32,902 nt of DNA from Sporothrix humicola (GCA_021396245.1 WNYE01000162.1:1-32902); one strand, 5' to 3'; positions 10,268 through 20,556 are shown, numbered from the stretch's first letter. The notes: a model not told the origin generated them from the sequence alone. Numbers and translations: made by a program.

Positions 10268-12610
10268 TTATTTATTTATATTTTGTTGGTACGATAAATC
10301 TAATAAACTATTTTCTAATATACTAACTATAGGTAGTATTATTAAAAAATAGCTAAAATAAGCTACTGCGTATATTTGCCCCATTAAGATAAAAGGGTCT
10401 TCTACATGAACTGAACCTAAACGTCCTAATGTAATAAATACTACACCAAAAATATAGAAAATTAGTTTACTAAACGGTCTAAATTGGAAACCACGAGATC
10501 TTCCTAAGTCTGTTCAAGGTAAAGTAAGGAGAACTAGTATAGCTGCGAACATAGTAATCACTCCTAAAAGTTTATTAGGAATAGATCTCAATATAGCATA
10601 GAAAGGTAATAAATATCATTCAGGAACAATAGCAGCAGGAGTTTGCATAGGATTTGCCATAATATAATTATCACTATCACCTAAAACATTAGGCATAAAG
10701 AAAACAAATAAACTTAAAACAAATATAAAGATAAATATAGTTATTAAATCTTTAAATAAGTAATAAGGAGCAAAGGGTACTCTATCAAAAGTACCTGCAA
10801 CACCTAAAGGGTTTCCAGACCCAGCTGTATCATGAAGTGCAATTAAATGCATTAAAACTAAAGCAGCTAAAACAAAAGGTAATACAAAATGTAATGAAAA
10901 GAATCTATTTAAAGTAGCATTATTTACACTAAAACCTCCTCAAATGAACTCAACAATATCTTGTCCAATTCATGGTATAGCACTTATAAGGTTAGTAATA
11001 ACTGTAGCACCTCATAAAGACATTTGACCATAAGGTAAAACATACAAACTTACTTTTATTGTAAATAAAAGTTGTGAAATCTTTATTGTTCGAATATCAC
11101 ATTTATCTAAAGATAAAAAGTTCCGACTGTGCATTAAGCAGCATTTCAGCCACCCACTAGTGACCCAGTCTGTCGCGACTCTATGGAGAACCGACGATCT
11201 TGTATATTAATTATATAATATATTTTAATCGTTTTCACTAGTATTGCCAAAGAAATTAATATATTTCTTCAATAATCTTGTCAGATTATTCTGCTTTAAG
11301 TTTTATTTTTTTCCATAAATTACATAAAACTTTTTACTCGCAGGACTATAACTATAATATTATTTATTATAATCAACAATTCAACGTCCTTTTAATAATT
11401 TACTAGAACTCTTTAATGTTCTTTGTATAGTTTTAGTTGAACAATTCAAAGCTTCTGCTGTTTTAACTATACTATTAAATTCTCCATAAACTATATTATT
11501 AAGCTCTTTTACTAAAAGAGATTTAGAATTCTTTTTCATATTAAAAATCCCTTGATCTGTGTAATTCACATTTTTTCTATTTAAAGCTGATTGCCTCATA
11601 GACTCTATAGTTTCATTAGATAAAGTTTTATTTTTATTTAATTCTCCTATTCGATTTCTACGTTCTTCGCTATAATTAGTTTTCATTTTTATCCTTGTTA
11701 TTTCAGTATGTTTATATCCAAAACTAGATCCAGCTTCAGTTAATATATTATAATCAGGTAATAGAGATTTTAAATAAAAGTCTTCTAAGTCTAATAATTT
11801 TTTATTATTTTCTTGATTAACTACTTCAGGAAATAATTCTAATATAATAAAAACAAAATTATATAAACCATATTTTTTTACTGAATTTTTAATAACTTTA
11901 CTACCCTTTAAATATATTAAATGACTTGTAAATCTAGAATTAAATTTATCAGTGGAAGCAGATCCTATATAATAATTTAAAGATTCTTTATTTAATATCA
12001 TATAAATACCACTAAGACCTTTAGTATCCTTAGCTATATCTCTACGAACAGAATCTTCATTTATATTATCATATATAAAAACTGGTTTAAGGTTTTTAGA
12101 CGTTAAAAATGTACTTATAGTATTGGAAGATGTTGAATAATAACGTTTATTGTTGAATGTTTTTATTGTTTTGTTTTTTAAATTTTTATTATAGTCATTT
12201 TGGGCTATTGCAGGATAACCCAGGAAACCTATAGCTATCATAAGTATAAATATTATTACACCTATAGTTCAAGTTAATGTTCTTGGTGATCTATATGATC
12301 CATAATAAATACCTCTTGCTATATGTAGATAAACTAAAAAAAAGAAGGCTGATGCAGTATTACTGTGTAAATAACGAACTAATCATCCATTATTAACATC
12401 TCTCATAATATGCTCTACTGAATTAAAAGCTTCTAGTATACTGGGACTATAATGCATAGCTAGTGTAACACCAGTTATTATTTGTATTCCTAAACATACT
12501 GCTAATAATGACCCAAAATTTCATAAATAACTAATATTACTTGGTTGTGATGCATCTATAAGATAAGAATTAACTATTTTCAATAAGGTATTATTTTTTA
12601 TGAACCTAAT
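10268..12610 (-). CDS. cob: Apocytochrome b (two exons)
   Basis: Cytochrome b of complex III. Exons 12610-12218 (131 codons) and 11044-10268 join to 389 aa. The intron splits FLG/YVLPYGQ after nucleotide 393, a known cob intron site. Conserved blocks include NFGSLLAVCLGIQIITG, the heme-ligand segment VRYLHSNTASAFF, and IGQDIVEFIWGGF. In exon 2 there is LIALHDTAGSGNPLG, and PEWYLLPFYAILRSIPNK crosses a TGA Trp. No ATG exists at the conserved start. The frame IRFIKNNTLLKIVNSY aligns with the usual MRIFKSHPLLK-type start, so I place initiation at ATT (12610-12608). The frame upstream closes at 12643-12641. Confidence 0.94.
11045..12217 (-). mobile_element. Group I intron of cob (GIY-YIG type)
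   Basis: 1173-bp intron at cob nucleotide 393. Exon 1 ends in GGT and the intron ends in TTTG. The core is downstream of the ORF (about 11350-11050), with a GC-rich segment at 11125-11200 (minus strand GTCGCGACAGACTGGGTCAC) that looks like the P3-P8/R region of group ID-like introns. Confidence 0.9.
11360..12217 (-). CDS. Intronic GIY-YIG homing endonuclease (cob-i1)
   Basis: In frame with cob exon 1 and ending at the TAA at 11362-11360, about 285 codons of intron-encoded sequence. The linker holds NNKRYYSTSSN. The GIY-YIG domain has SGIYMILNKESLNYYIGSAS, then RFTSHL, KKYGLYNFVF and the Glu-bearing LDLEDFYLKSLLPDYNIL. The GSSFGYKHTEITRIKM segment and following repeats fit NUMOD3. The C terminus (SIVKTAEALNCSTKTIQRTLKSSSKLLKGRW) fits NUMOD1, a helix-turn-helix DNA-binding tail. 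The frame is intact. Confidence 0.93.
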
Positions 12611-12723
12611 GAGAAAGAAATTATTTTTTTTTATTTTTAATTATTCTTAGTTCCTAAGTACCTTTAAATCTATTGGTATTAATATATAGTATAGATTATA
12701 TTAAAAAAAAAATAAGATTAAAA

Positions 12724-14706
12724 CTATTTTGATTTAGCGGTTAAAAAATAAAAAGGATATAAAAATCCTAATAATAAAATTAATGTTATTAATATTGAAA
12801 TATTACTTACAAATAATGTAACTATATTATAAGTAATAAATCCAACTAAAATAAATAAAGCATAATTAGTTACTATTCCTTGATTTAAATAAGATATATT
12901 TTTACTTACTTTAATTAAACCTGTTTCAAGACCGTATGGTCCAAGTAATTCTATACTTCCTTTATCTAATATTTTAACAGTTTGACCTCCTAAATTTAAA
13001 ACTAAATTTGTAATATATTTATTATAAAAGAATTCAACTAAGAATCTTTGATTAAAAAATCCAAAAATAGTTTTACCAATTATAGATAACTTAAAATTAA
13101 CTACAAGTTCAGATAAGAATTCAGATAATACTATTGCTATAATACTAAAGGATACTGTAAAAACAAATGGTAACAATTTTCAATAAGTAGAAACACCAAA
13201 TTCTGTATTTATCATTATTTCAGAATTAGGGTGAATAAATATACTATTATCTAAAAAAAAACCTGAACCTAAACCTATAAAAATATCTTTAGTTATAAAT
13301 CCAAAAAATATAGAAAATATAGCTAATATAACTAAAGGTAAACTCATAAATATATTACTTTCATGTGCATGTTTATAATTTATTAATGGTCCATTAGGAT
13401 TAGTTAAGAAAGTTAAATAAAGAACTTTAACTGAATATAAAGTAGTAAATATAGCACCTATTACTGCGATAATATATACAGTAATACTACTAAAAGAATA
13501 TTGTCCATAGGCAGATTCTAATATAAAATCTTTACTATAAAATCCAGTCATAAAAGGGAAAGCTACTAAACTTAAACTGGCTATTAATATAACAGAATAA
13601 CTTAAAGGTAAGAAAGATATTAATCCTCCATATTTTCTAAAATCTTGATTATCAGCCATAGCGTGTATAACTGCACCTGCACCTAAGAATAATAATCCCT
13701 TATAAAAGGCATGATTAACTAAATGAAATAATGCAACATTATAAGAAGATAAACCTACAGCTATAACCATCATACCTAATTGAGACATAGTAGAATAAGC
13801 AATAACTTTTTTTATATCTTGTTGGAAAAATCCTACAAGAGAACTAAATACAGTAGTTATAGCTCCTAATCATAAACATAATAATAATATAGTTGAACTA
13901 TATTCTATTAAAGGAGAAGAACGCATTAATAAGTATACCCCTGCAGTAACCATTGTAGCGGCGTGAATTAAAGCCGAAACTGGAGTAGGACCCTCCATAG
14001 CCATAGGTAATCATACGTGAAGACCCACTTGAGAACTTTTGGCCATAGCACCTATTAATAAACATATTCCTATGATTATTATTATATTTTCATTAAGATA
14101 AGGTGCTAATGAAAATACAGTACTATAATCTAAATTACCTAAAGATCATAATATTGCAAACATTCCTATTGTTAAAAAACAATCACCCACTCTATTAGTT
14201 AAAAAAGCAGACATAGAACTTTGATTAGCCGCAATTCTAGTAAATCAAAAACTTACTAAAAGATATGAACAAACCCCTACACCTTCTCACCCTACAAACA
14301 TTAACAAGTAGTTATTACCTGTTACAAGTATTATCATCATAAAAGTAAATAAACTTAAATAACTAAAAAATCTTTGATTATGAGGGTCTCCATCCATATA
14401 ACCAATAGAATAAAGATGAACTAAAGAACTGATAATTAATACTGGTATCAACATCGATACTGTTAAACTATCAAATTGAAATCCTCATATAATATTAAAT
14501 CATTCACTATCTATTCATCTAAATAAATTAATAGATAAAACAATATTATTAAAACCTACTTCAAAAAAAGTTAGGATTGCTAAAATTGTAGTAATTATTA
14601 TACTTGAACATGTTATAATTTGTGCTCCGTATACCCCAACTTTTCTACCAAAAAAGCCAGAAACTATAGATCCTAATAATGGTAATACAATAATACTTAA
14701 ATACAT
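12724..14706 (-). CDS. nad5: NADH dehydrogenase subunit 5
   Basis: Largest antiporter-like proton-pumping subunit of complex I. The ATG at 14706 shares its A with the nad4L stop (TAATG). The protein is 660 aa with no intron, a normal length. It opens MYLSIIVLPLLGSIVSGFFGRKVG. The conserved quinone/antiporter block around 14030-13780 includes SALIHAATMVTAGVYL and leads into SQLGMMVIAVGL. LVNHAFYKGLLFLGAGAVIH lies near 13720-13670. It has many TGA Trp codons. It ends with the long C-terminal amphipathic and membrane helices. Confidence 0.96.
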
Positions 14707-14975
14707 TATTTGTAATTTATTCCTATACTTCCTCTTAATCTATAAAAGGCAACTAATATACCTAAACCTATAGCTGACTCAGCTCCAGCTACAATTATTA
14801 TATAAACTGCATAAGTTTGACCTATTATATCGTCAATAGTAAGTGAACTTATCAATATCAGGAATGTTATAGATAAAAGCATTATTTCAATTGAAATAAG
14901 CATTAATATAATATTTTTTCTGTTAAACACAAATCCTAAAATTCCTATTAAAAAAAGTATCAAAGTTATGTTCAC
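14706..14975 (-). CDS. nad4L: NADH dehydrogenase subunit 4L
   Basis: Small complex I membrane subunit, 89 aa, three membrane helices, starting MNITLILFLIGILGFVFNRKN. The core LMLISIEIMLLSI and the segment AGAESAIGLGILVAFYRLRG carry the conserved acidic residues used in proton transfer. It overlaps nad5 by one base, the near-universal fungal arrangement, so the two are translated from one message. Confidence 0.97.
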   Translation of the reverse strand: MNITLILFLIGILGFVFNRKNIILMLISIEIMLLSITFLILISSLTIDDIIGQTYAVYIIIVAGAESAIGLGILVAFYRLRGSIGINYK

Positions 14976-15100
14976 TTTTCACCATTTAAACTAATCAATT
15001 ATTTAAAATATAATCTTCATTATTCAAATTTTACTTATAATAGCTGATTGGCTTTTAAAGATTGAATATAAAATATTAATTAAAGAGTTTAAGGAAGACT

Positions 15101-15173
15101 AAATGTGTAAGAGACTCGAACTCAAAATCTTAGTGGCCGTAATACTACGCTTAACCTATTAAGCTAACACATT
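15101..15173 (-). tRNA. trnR: tRNA-Arg (ACG)
   Basis: Acceptor AATGTGT/ACACATT, D arm GCTT..AAGC, anticodon arm TAGTA-TTACGGC-CACTA (one mismatch) giving ACG, and T loop TTCGAGT with a weak 3-bp T stem. It would read CGN codons, which are rare in core genes but more frequent in ORF228 and ORF355. Confidence 0.87.
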
Positions 15174-15218
15174 TATTAATATAATAATATTAATTTATTA
15201 ATTATATTATTATTTTTT

Positions 15219-17066
15219 TTATTGTTCTTCAAGTCATGTTAAGAATTTTTCTAAAGATACTGATTCAATAACAATAGGCATAGAACTATGTAATATTCCA
15301 CATATTTCTGAACATTGACCATAGAAAACACCTTCTCTATTAACAAAAACAGATACTTGATTTAATCTACCTGGATAAGCATCACATTTTATACCTAAAG
15401 AACCACAAGAAAAAGAATGGATAACATCACCTGATGTTATAATAAATCTAATGTGTGTTAATTCTGGTATTATTACTCTGTTATCTACTTCTAACATTCT
15501 TAAACTTCCTTCTTCTAAGTCAGAATCAGGTATTATATATGAATCAAATTCTATAAATTCCTCGCTAGAATCTAAGAAATCTGGATATTGATAACTTCAA
15601 TATCATTGATGTCCCTCAGCTAAAATAGACATTGAGGGATCGCTAACTTCATCCATTAAGTATAAAAGTTTAAAAGAAGGGAAAGCTATTAAAATTAATA
15701 TAACAGCTGGTGTAATAGTTCAAATTAACTCTATTAATGTCAAAAATATAAGCACTTTCATACTTATTTGGACTATATCTTACTGTATATTATACAGTTT
15801 CCACGTGTAGTCTCTGAGGAACCTACTCAATAATAATAACATTATTTTTGGTTTCCTGCTGATAATCCATTGTACATCCTTTAAAGTTGTCACTGATAAT
15901 AATAATATTATAGTATCTAAAGGCTTTAGGAGTTTCCAGCATATAGTGGAATTTTATCCATAGTTATCTTAAATTTATTTATCTTCTCTACTCGTAAATT
16001 TATATCTATTTTTAAATATTTGATTTGAATTTACATATCTTTGTATAGTACTACCACTAATTTCTAAAAATTTAGCAGCTCTTCTTATTGAAACAAAACT
16101 ACCTATTAAATTAAACCCTTCAGAATCATTTTTTTCATATATGTATACAGAATATCCTTTACGTTCACTCATTTTTAATAATGTTTCTTCAGAATGTTTT
16201 CTACCTAAAGCTTTTTCTCTCATTAATTCTTTAGTTTTTTCTGTGTGAACTTTACCAAATAAAGGATTGTTCTCTTTAGACTTTTTTAAAGACATCAATT
16301 CTTTAGTCTCTTCTGTATGAGTACGACCAAATAAAGCTGAATTTTCTTTAACATAAATTCCTTTTAGAGATTTACTAATTTTTGCTTTAGTTTCTTCTGT
16401 TAATTTATGACTTAAAGAGCTACCTGCTACTTTTAAAGTATTATATTTAGGGTTTAATTTATCAAAATAATATTGTTCTCTTTTTGTTAATTTGTCAATG
16501 TCACAATATTCTAATATTTCTAATGAAAAATTAGAATACCCATATTTTATCAAAGCTCTATTAATCACAAGAGCATTTCTATTATTTAAATAACTAAAAT
16601 TAAAATATCTTATAAATCTTTTACTTAAACTAATAGATTGCCCAATGTATATATCATTAGTTAATTTATTAGTTCACTTATAAATTCCTGATTTATTTTT
16701 ATTTTCTTTTATTATTAAAGTTTTCATAGAATAAGGATCTTCGTAATATTTTACATTGTTAACTTCAGAATTAGTACTATAATAACGATTATAATTTAAA
16801 TTTAATTTAAGATACTTTTGGATAGGCACATGTCTACCATGATTTAAATATTTATGTGAGATAGGTGAAACATTAATAGAAAAATTTCTTATAATAGATA
16901 ACAATATTCATCCTACTGCAAATAATATTATTACTAAGTAATACATAATATTATCATGTAATTCTACTAATCCTTCCATTTGAGGTGTTGCGCTATCTTG
17001 GAAATAAATTCCTCAAGCTTCAGGTGCATCTAATTTAATTATTAAATTATTTAAAAAAAAATTCAT
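15219..17066 (-). CDS. cox2: Cytochrome c oxidase subunit 2 (two exons)
   Basis: CuA-bearing subunit of complex IV that accepts electrons from cytochrome c. Exons 17066-16836 (77 codons) and 15740-15219 join to 250 aa. The intron falls at KYLNHG/TLIELIWTIT. Exon 1 has the leader MNFFLNNLIIKLDAPEAWG and the first membrane helix. Exon 2 has the second helix, the aromatic WYW-type region, HSFSCGSLGIKCDAYPGRLN, and the copper site GQCSEICGILHSSM. It ends WLEEQ. The segment SFSCG replaces the usual SFACP, a mild change away from the Cu ligands. Confidence 0.95.
15741..16835 (-). mobile_element. Group I intron of cox2 (GIY-YIG type)
   Basis: 1095-bp intron; exon 1 ends CATGGT and the intron ends TTTTTG. 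The core (15960-15770) has the same CAGAGACTACACGTG and AGATATAGTCC elements as cox1 intron 1, with shared stretches of about 30 identical bases, so the two introns are relatives sitting in different genes. Confidence 0.91.
15975..16835 (-). CDS. Intronic GIY-YIG homing endonuclease (cox2-i1)
   Basis: In frame with cox2 exon 1, ending at the TAA at 15977-15975, about 286 codons. The linker contains NYNRYYSTNSEV. The GIY-YIG domain reads KSGIYKW-TNKLTNDIYIGQS (Trp by TGA at 16676-16674), then SLSKRFIRYFN, IKYGYSNFSLEILEYC and the Glu motif REQYYFDKLNPKYNTLKVAGSS. Three to four NUMOD3-type repeats follow (EETKAKISKS, THTEETKELMS, VHTEKTKELMR, KHSEETLLKMS). A NUMOD1/IENR1 tail with SIRRAAKFLEISGSTIQRYV closes the protein. 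The frame is intact. Confidence 0.94.
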
Positions 17067-17370
17067 ATTTTATATTAAAAATTTTTATCTATAAACTAAA
17101 ATTTATTTTTAGTATACAGAATTACGGAATAACATCAAATATAAGCTAACATTAAACTCTATATTTGCGACCTTAAAACCATCTAAACAAGTTTATTAAT
17201 TTAAAATTTAAATTAAGGTTCCCTTCAAGTGACTCGAACACTTATCTTAATATTTTTATATAAAAAAAATACTACATTTTACATTAAATTATTAGGGTTA
17301 TTGAATAATAAATTATTATTACTTATTATTCAAGTAAATTTATTTTTTTTTTAATGAACCTAAGATCTAC
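17067..17370. other. Spacer between ORF228 and cox2
   Basis: A 304-bp AT-rich stretch. It holds the tRNA-like element at 17219-17298, and otherwise I see only A/T runs and no open frame of interest. It probably contains the 5' untranslated leader of cox2. Confidence 0.6.
17219..17298 (-). other. Degenerate tRNA-like element
   Basis: A good T arm (AAGTG-TTCGAGT-CACTT) and a D-like arm (ATTT-AATGTA-AAAT, missing the loop GG) are present. Only four acceptor pairs form (CCCT/AGGG). The anticodon position is a 10-bp hairpin, TAGTATTTTT/AAAAATATTA, around TTTATAT, twice the normal stem length. At 80 nt it is too long for a short-variable-loop tRNA. It is most likely a tRNA pseudogene. Shared pieces (GTAGTATT, TAAGAT, TTCGAGT) hint at descent from trnR(acg). 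Confidence 0.5.
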
Positions 17371-18057
17371 TTAGGGTGATCTTGAACGTCGAGATACCAT
17401 AGCAAAAAAACTTGTGAGTAAAGATTTTAAATAATCGAATGAGCTTGCAAGGTCAGTTAAGGCTCGTCTAAACTCTTCAATGGTATTTAACATATCCTGA
17501 GGGTAAAAATCTGGAATAAATTCTAAATGCCTACCTTCATGATTAATTCAACGAGTAAAAGAATCTTCGATATATGTTGTTAAATCATCGAATGCGTGGG
17601 TATTCTCATCTACATATAATACACTTGGATAAATAATTTCATTCATAGTTAACATAGCATCAGGTCTAATAACGTCAATTTCTGAAGGAAGCTGAGTGTA
17701 TTCTTGGTATACTGTCATTAAATGTTCTAAATTATTAGTAAGAATACTCATGTGTTCGGCCATTGAACGCAATTCAGGAGTTAATCGGGCAATTCTCGGG
17801 TAATTTGTAACAAAACTCATAAAATTTCTATCTCTTAAAATATCTATTTGAGGGAAAATAGTTGTATTTAAGTGAGTCATTGATTCAAGACTTGAATTTA
17901 CCGCTTCAACCTGAAGACTTACATCGGGTATTATACTATAAGTTAGAGTCATTCCTGCGTAAATAACAACAGACATAAGAATCATAATTGAAAGTTCTCC
18001 GTTACCCAGCGTAACCGGAGTGTCTACTACGTCCATTAATAGATCTTTTATATTCAT
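17371..18057 (-). CDS. Unrecognised accessory ORF behind atp9 (ORF228)
   Basis: I do not recognise this protein. The ATG at 18057 is 3 nt after the atp9 stop; the TAA at 17373-17371 gives 228 aa. A TGA at 17550-17548 is Trp in FTRWINHEGRH. One strong membrane helix (about residues 22-46, LSIMILMSVVIYAGMTLTYS) is followed by a hydrophilic helical domain of about 180 residues. That domain is rich in Glu, Asp, Met and Thr and ends SFFAMVSRRSRSP, a basic tail. CGN arginine codons and a higher GC content set it apart from atp9 and nad3. The predicted topology is a single-pass membrane protein. The spacing suggests co-translation or shared transcription with atp9. Confidence 0.72.
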
Positions 18058-18060
18058 ATT

Positions 18061-18285
18061 TTAAACAACGTATAATAATAAGAAGGCCATCATCAGAGCA
18101 AATAACCCTGTGGCCTCCGAAAATGCAAATCCTAAAATCGCATATGAGAATAATTGGCCTCTCATTGATGGATTTCTAGCAACACCTAAAATTAAAGCAC
18201 CGAAAACTACTCCAATACCTACCCCCGCTCCTATTAAACCTGTAGTAGCTAAACCTGTTCCTATGATTTTAGCTACTTGTATCAA
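18061..18285 (-). CDS. atp9: ATP synthase F0 subunit c
   Basis: Proteolipid of the rotating c-ring of the ATP synthase. It is 74 aa, starting MIQVAKIIGTGLATTGLIG, with the glycine-rich first helix (GAGVGIGVVFGALILG), the polar loop ARNPSMRGQ and the second helix with the proton-carrying Glu in FAFSEATGLFALM. It looks functional, so this fungus keeps a mitochondrial copy. It lies between nad3 and ORF228. Confidence 0.98.
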   Translation of the reverse strand: MIQVAKIIGTGLATTGLIGAGVGIGVVFGALILGVARNPSMRGQLFSYAILGFAFSEATGLFALMMAFLLLYVV

Positions 18286-18381
18286 ACTTTAATTTACTTT
18301 TTTTAAAGGCTCATATTCGTATTAATTTATAACTTAAGAAAGTTTACTATAAAATGATAATTCGTATTTAGTTAGGCTATA

Positions 18382-18405
18382 AGTAAATAAATATATTTAT
18401 TTACT
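18382..18405. repeat. 24-nt perfect palindrome between nad3 and atp9
   Basis: AGTAAATAAATA followed directly by its reverse complement, in the 174-nt spacer between nad3 and atp9. It could fold as a hairpin in the transcript or a cruciform in DNA. The base composition is AT except for one G/C pair near each end, so chance is possible. Confidence 0.5.
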
Positions 18406-18459
18406 AGATTATTTATAATAATGTAGCTTATATAAATTATAAATTTTATAATATTACTA

Positions 18460-18861
18460 TTATAATGTGAATATTTTTATATTTTTAGTATTATTTTTGA
18501 TTATATATTGTCTACTATCTATTTTTAAAGCATTTTTACCTAATTCAAATACAAATCCTATTGTAACAATAGTTATAAAACCTAAAATTATAATTAACCC
18601 GTATAAATCGTTAGTATAACTACTTACAGCAAAAGGAAATATTAATAAAATTTCTAAATCTAAAAGAAGAAATATAAGTGCATAGATAAAAAATTTTATA
18701 GTAAATTGACTTCTATTTTGACCTAAAAAACTATGAAACCCACATTCAAAAATAGAATATTTTTCTTGATAAGGGTTATGGGGTGCAAATACTAAATTAA
18801 TAACTAAAAAAAGAGCTGCTATAATAAATACTAATATAAATAATATACTTAAACTAGACAT
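18460..18861 (-). CDS. nad3: NADH dehydrogenase subunit 3
   Basis: Complex I membrane subunit, 133 aa and three membrane helices. The family signature YSIFECGFHSFLGQNRSQFTIKF carries the loop Cys that reports the active/deactive state of complex I. LLLDLEILLIFPFA follows. The ATG abuts the nad2 stop with no intervening base, so nad2 and nad3 are read from one message, as in most Pezizomycotina. Confidence 0.97.
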   Translation of the reverse strand: MSSLSILFILVFIIAALFLVINLVFAPHNPYQEKYSIFECGFHSFLGQNRSQFTIKFFIYALIFLLLDLEILLIFPFAVSSYTNDLYGLIIILGFITIVTIGFVFELGKNALKIDSRQYIIKNNTKNIKIFTL

Positions 18862-20523
18862 TTAATAATTAAATAAAAATTGTACCAATATGGTACTCAT
18901 ACTTAATCATTCTTTATTTACAAAAATAAATAATAATATAATTAATGTTATTACAGATATTGTAATAGCTATTGGACTAGATATTGCAATATTATTATAT
19001 TTAAAAGTAATAGATTTAATTAAAATATTTTGTTTGTTGTATATATTACCATTAAATTTTAAATTATTTAATAATGGATTTACTTTATATTGAGGTGAAT
19101 AAAAGAAAATTTCTTTTATAATATTTAAATAATAAACAGCACCTATTACACTTGTTAATATAGCAATTAAAGATAAAAATATATAACCATTATCTAAAGC
19201 AGCACTTAATACCATCTGTTTAGCAAAAAATCCTACAAGAGGTGGTATACCTGCAAAAGAAAAAATAGTGATAACCAAACTTAAAGATAAAGCAGGGTTT
19301 ATATAAAAGTAACCTTTTAATTGACTAATTAATTGTATAGGAGAATTATTTTTATCTAATAATTCTTTATATTCTTTATTATCACTAATATAGTAATATA
19401 AAGAAAATCCTATAGCTATTAATATTAAGAAAGCATTTAAATTACTAATAGAATATTGCATTAAATAAAAAATAAAAGCTTGAGTAGATTCTACACTAGA
19501 TATACTTAAAGCTAATAAAATAAATCCTACATGAGAAATAGTACTATAAGCAAATAATCTTTTTATTCTAAATTGAGTTAAACCTACTACAGTTCCTATT
19601 ATCATTGATAATAAAGAACTAATTAGTAAACCATATGTTCAATTAAAATCAGAAAAATAATTTCTAGTATAAAATACTATTTCTAATAAAAATACAAATA
19701 TCGAAATTTTAGCTATTATTGCTACAAATGTAGTAACTATTGTTGGTATAGCATCATAAACGTCAGGAGATCAAAAATGAAAAGGCGCAGCACTTACTTT
19801 AAATAAAAATCCTATACTAAATATAAGTAAAGAAAAATTTATATAAAAAGGTTTATATCATAAATCTGTATTATCACTAATACTAGTTATAGCATATAAA
19901 GCATCTAAATTAGTAGTACCTGAATTAGCATATAATAAACTTGTACCTAATAATATAAAACATGAACTTAAACCTCCTAATAAAAAATACATTAAACCAC
20001 CTGTAGTAGATAATTCAGAATTTCTATATATTGTACTTAATAAATATAAACCATAACTTTGTAATTCTATAGATAGAAATACAGATATTAAATCACTAGT
20101 TGAAATTAAAAAAACAGCACCAGTGATTATAAATAACAATATTAAAGGATATTCTATGATTCTTAAATGCTCACCCATTTTATTAATAATTTTAGTTCTA
20201 TAAAAAACAAAATTATTTAATATTAATTGTGTTAATGAAGAATGTTCAGGTACCCAAACTTTTCTAGGGTAAAAACTAGTTAATTGTAATATTAATATAC
20301 TAATTAAAAATATAAAAATATCAAAAATTTGTGTAATATTAGTAATATTAAGTAAACCTCCATGTAAACTTATACCTTTACCCATAATAAATATAGTTAT
20401 TGTACTATGTAATATACAATAAACTAAAGCTATTATAGCTACTCTATTAAAAAGTATAGATATATCTCGTCGTATAGTAACGGCATTAGAAAGTAATAAA
20501 GATAATATTGAAATTAAAAGCAT
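18862..20523 (-). CDS. nad2: NADH dehydrogenase subunit 2
   Basis: Antiporter-like complex I subunit, 553 aa, opening MLLISILSLLLSNAVTIRRDIS. The conserved central part includes FLSIELQSYGLYLL, LGGLSSCFILLG, and, after TGA Trp codons, LFAYSTISHVGFILLALS and FAGIPPLVGFFAKQMVL. The C terminus ends in FLFNY after a TGA Trp at 18909-18907, and the TAA at 18864-18862 touches the nad3 ATG. It is free of introns. Confidence 0.95.
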
Positions 20524-20556
20524 TTTTTTAATAAAAAGACATATTTATCTATGTCT

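Noticed and set aside
239..14706. Apparent premature stops and split genes in nad4, nad5, nad1, cox2, atp6, cob
   Set aside because: All such breaks I checked are TGA at Trp positions; trnW has anticodon UCA, so these genes are intact.
18110..18292. 60-codon plus-strand frame
   Set aside because: Antisense to atp9; the Pro/Ala-rich translation is a shadow of its Gly-rich helices.
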